Source: Crocinitomicaceae bacterium
GTDB taxonomy: Bacteria; Bacteroidota; Bacteroidia; Flavobacteriales_D; Sanyastnellaceae
Length of the DNA: 6,863 bases
Assembly (NCBI GenBank): GCA_002729115.1
Contig: PBWG01000090.1
Coordinates: forward strand, 1 to 6,863
Reading direction: 5' to 3'
The position numbers were made by a program, and so were the translations under genes. Shown piece after piece: positions 6,264 through 6,863 of the stretch. The notes under the pieces were generated by a model, which saw only the letters and a list, made by a program, of their open reading frames with translations, did not search any database and was not told the origin of the DNA. Position 1 is the stretch's first letter, and each line of letters begins with the position of its first letter.

Positions 6264-6863
6264 TCAGTCGCACACCGCGCCAAACTGGCCAAGCAAGGTC
6301 AGGATGTCGCTCACCCCCACGGTGTTGTCTCCGTCCACGTCTCCGGGACAATCGGTGTTGTCGGGTGCAAACTGGCACGATCCGTCGTCCACCAACGCCC
6401 ATGGATCGTAATTCAACGCGCCCGGGTACATGCACCCGGCTCCTTCTGAAAAACCGCACCCGAATGGCGGAAACGTGCAAGACCCATCGTCTTCTGTGGC
6501 CAAGGGGTTGAAGTTGCACGCCTCCGGGTAAACGCATCCAGGCAAGGTGCCGCCGGGGTTGCACTGCAGCATGCACGACTCCATCGAATCGAAAAACGCG
6601 CCGGCATAGTTGACGCCTCCGACATACGAACCGCACCCGCTCACAAATTGACAAGTGCCCCCGACGTTGGCCACGCCCATGGCCATTTCACACAACCCAA
6701 AGTCCACCCCTGCCAAATCCGTGCACGGCGCCACCCCGTCCACGTTGGAATAACACTGCTCCACAAGTCCGCCGCACGGCGCGCTCTCATATTGGGCGCA
6801 CACGCTCCAAAACGGGTTGAAGTCGAACCCTGCCTCGAAGACGAGGCCGCCAGTTTGGGCCAA
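6264..6863 (-). CDS. Cysteine-rich secreted protein with DDGSC repeats and dockerin-like C-terminus, 5' end outside the window
   Basis: Only the last 199 codons are visible; the frame is open to the window edge, and the edge codon (TTG) is not a credible start. Numbering from that codon: a cysteine-rich block covers about 22-101 (9 Cys), ending AFFDSMESCMLQC. Two 20-residue repeats follow at 110-129 and 144-163 (CxYPxAxN...DDGSC). The end is DCPGDVDGDNTVGVSDILTL with an EF-hand-like calcium loop (Asp at 175, 177, 179 and 186) flanked by C172 and C198. There are 17 cysteines in all, which implies folding outside the cytoplasm. These modules are familiar from large surface or extracellular proteins of marine and freshwater Bacteroidota; their functions are mostly unknown. 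No T9SS sorting domain is present at the C-terminus, unlike the neighbouring peptidase. The upstream part, and hence the main function, cannot be seen. I do not assign an activity. Confidence 0.8.
   Translation of the reverse strand: MAQTGGLVFEAGFDFNPFWSVCAQYESAPCGGLVEQCYSNVDGVAPCTDLAGVDFGLCEMAMGVANVGGTCQFVSGCGSYVGGVNYAGAFFDSMESCMLQCNPGGTLPGCVYPEACNFNPLATEDDGSCTFPPFGCGFSEGAGCMYPGALNYDPWALVDDGSCQFAPDNTDCPGDVDGDNTVGVSDILTLLGQFGAVCD
6375..6536 (-). repeat. Two 20-residue DDGSC-type protein repeats
   Basis: Copy 1 (6477-6536) reads CVYPEACNFNPLATEDDGSC and copy 2 (6375-6434) reads CMYPGALNYDPWALVDDGSC. They share 12 of 20 residues and are separated by 14 codons. The inner cysteine of copy 1 (ACN) is Leu in copy 2 (ALN); both variants are familiar in this repeat class. 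DDGSC is conserved in both copies. Confidence 0.9.

Noticed and set aside
6375..6536. Possible CRISPR or DNA-level tandem repeat
   Set aside because: Only two copies, conserved at protein level and divergent in DNA, with coding sequence between them.
6375..6863. EGF-like or Kazal-type inhibitor domain
   Set aside because: Cysteine-rich, but the spacing does not fit the EGF or Kazal patterns that I can recall.

Overview
The window is GC-rich and most likely comes from a bacterium of the phylum Bacteroidota, probably a free-living or aquatic Flavobacteriales-like lineage. Three things point there. A batC-batD-batE gene string is arranged as in Bacteroidota aerotolerance operons. A secreted metallopeptidase ends in a type A type IX secretion (T9SS) sorting domain. 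A cysteine-rich secreted protein carries the 'ACNYxPxAxxDDGSC'-type repeats that recur in surface proteins of this phylum. The genus cannot be read from the sequence.

Left half (1-3145, + strand): the 3' part of a Bat operon. batC (TPR protein, 5' end outside the window), batD (membrane-anchored protein with a large extracytoplasmic region) and batE (TPR, two membrane helices, SH3-like domain) follow with overlapping ends (17 bp and 4-10 bp), so they are almost certainly co-transcribed and translationally coupled. In this family they work with the MoxR ATPase, a DUF58 protein and the VWA-domain proteins BatA and BatB, which would be expected upstream of base 1. Together they form an envelope complex linked to stress and oxygen tolerance; its exact biochemical job is unsettled. 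The start of batD is probably a TTG at 642, not the upstream in-frame ATG at 372.

Right half (3150-6863, - strand): two genes for secreted proteins, convergent with the Bat operon. The first is a complete 1015-residue M36-type (fungalysin-like) zinc metallopeptidase preproprotein: signal peptide, FTP and PepSY propeptide, HEXXH catalytic domain, Ig-like and MAM/jelly-roll-like accessory domains, and a T9SS C-terminal sorting domain. Upstream of it lies the 3' part of a cysteine-rich secreted protein with two 20-residue DDGSC repeats and a single dockerin-like calcium-loop motif at the end; its start is beyond base 6863. The 66-bp gap between the two (6198-6263) holds a weak terminator-like hairpin and a possible Bacteroidota-type promoter.

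The batE and peptidase stop codons are only 4 bp apart and both lie in one small inverted repeat. No mobile element, RNA gene or CRISPR array was seen. The content is largely ordinary for this phylum; the less well understood part is the cysteine-rich gene at the right edge.
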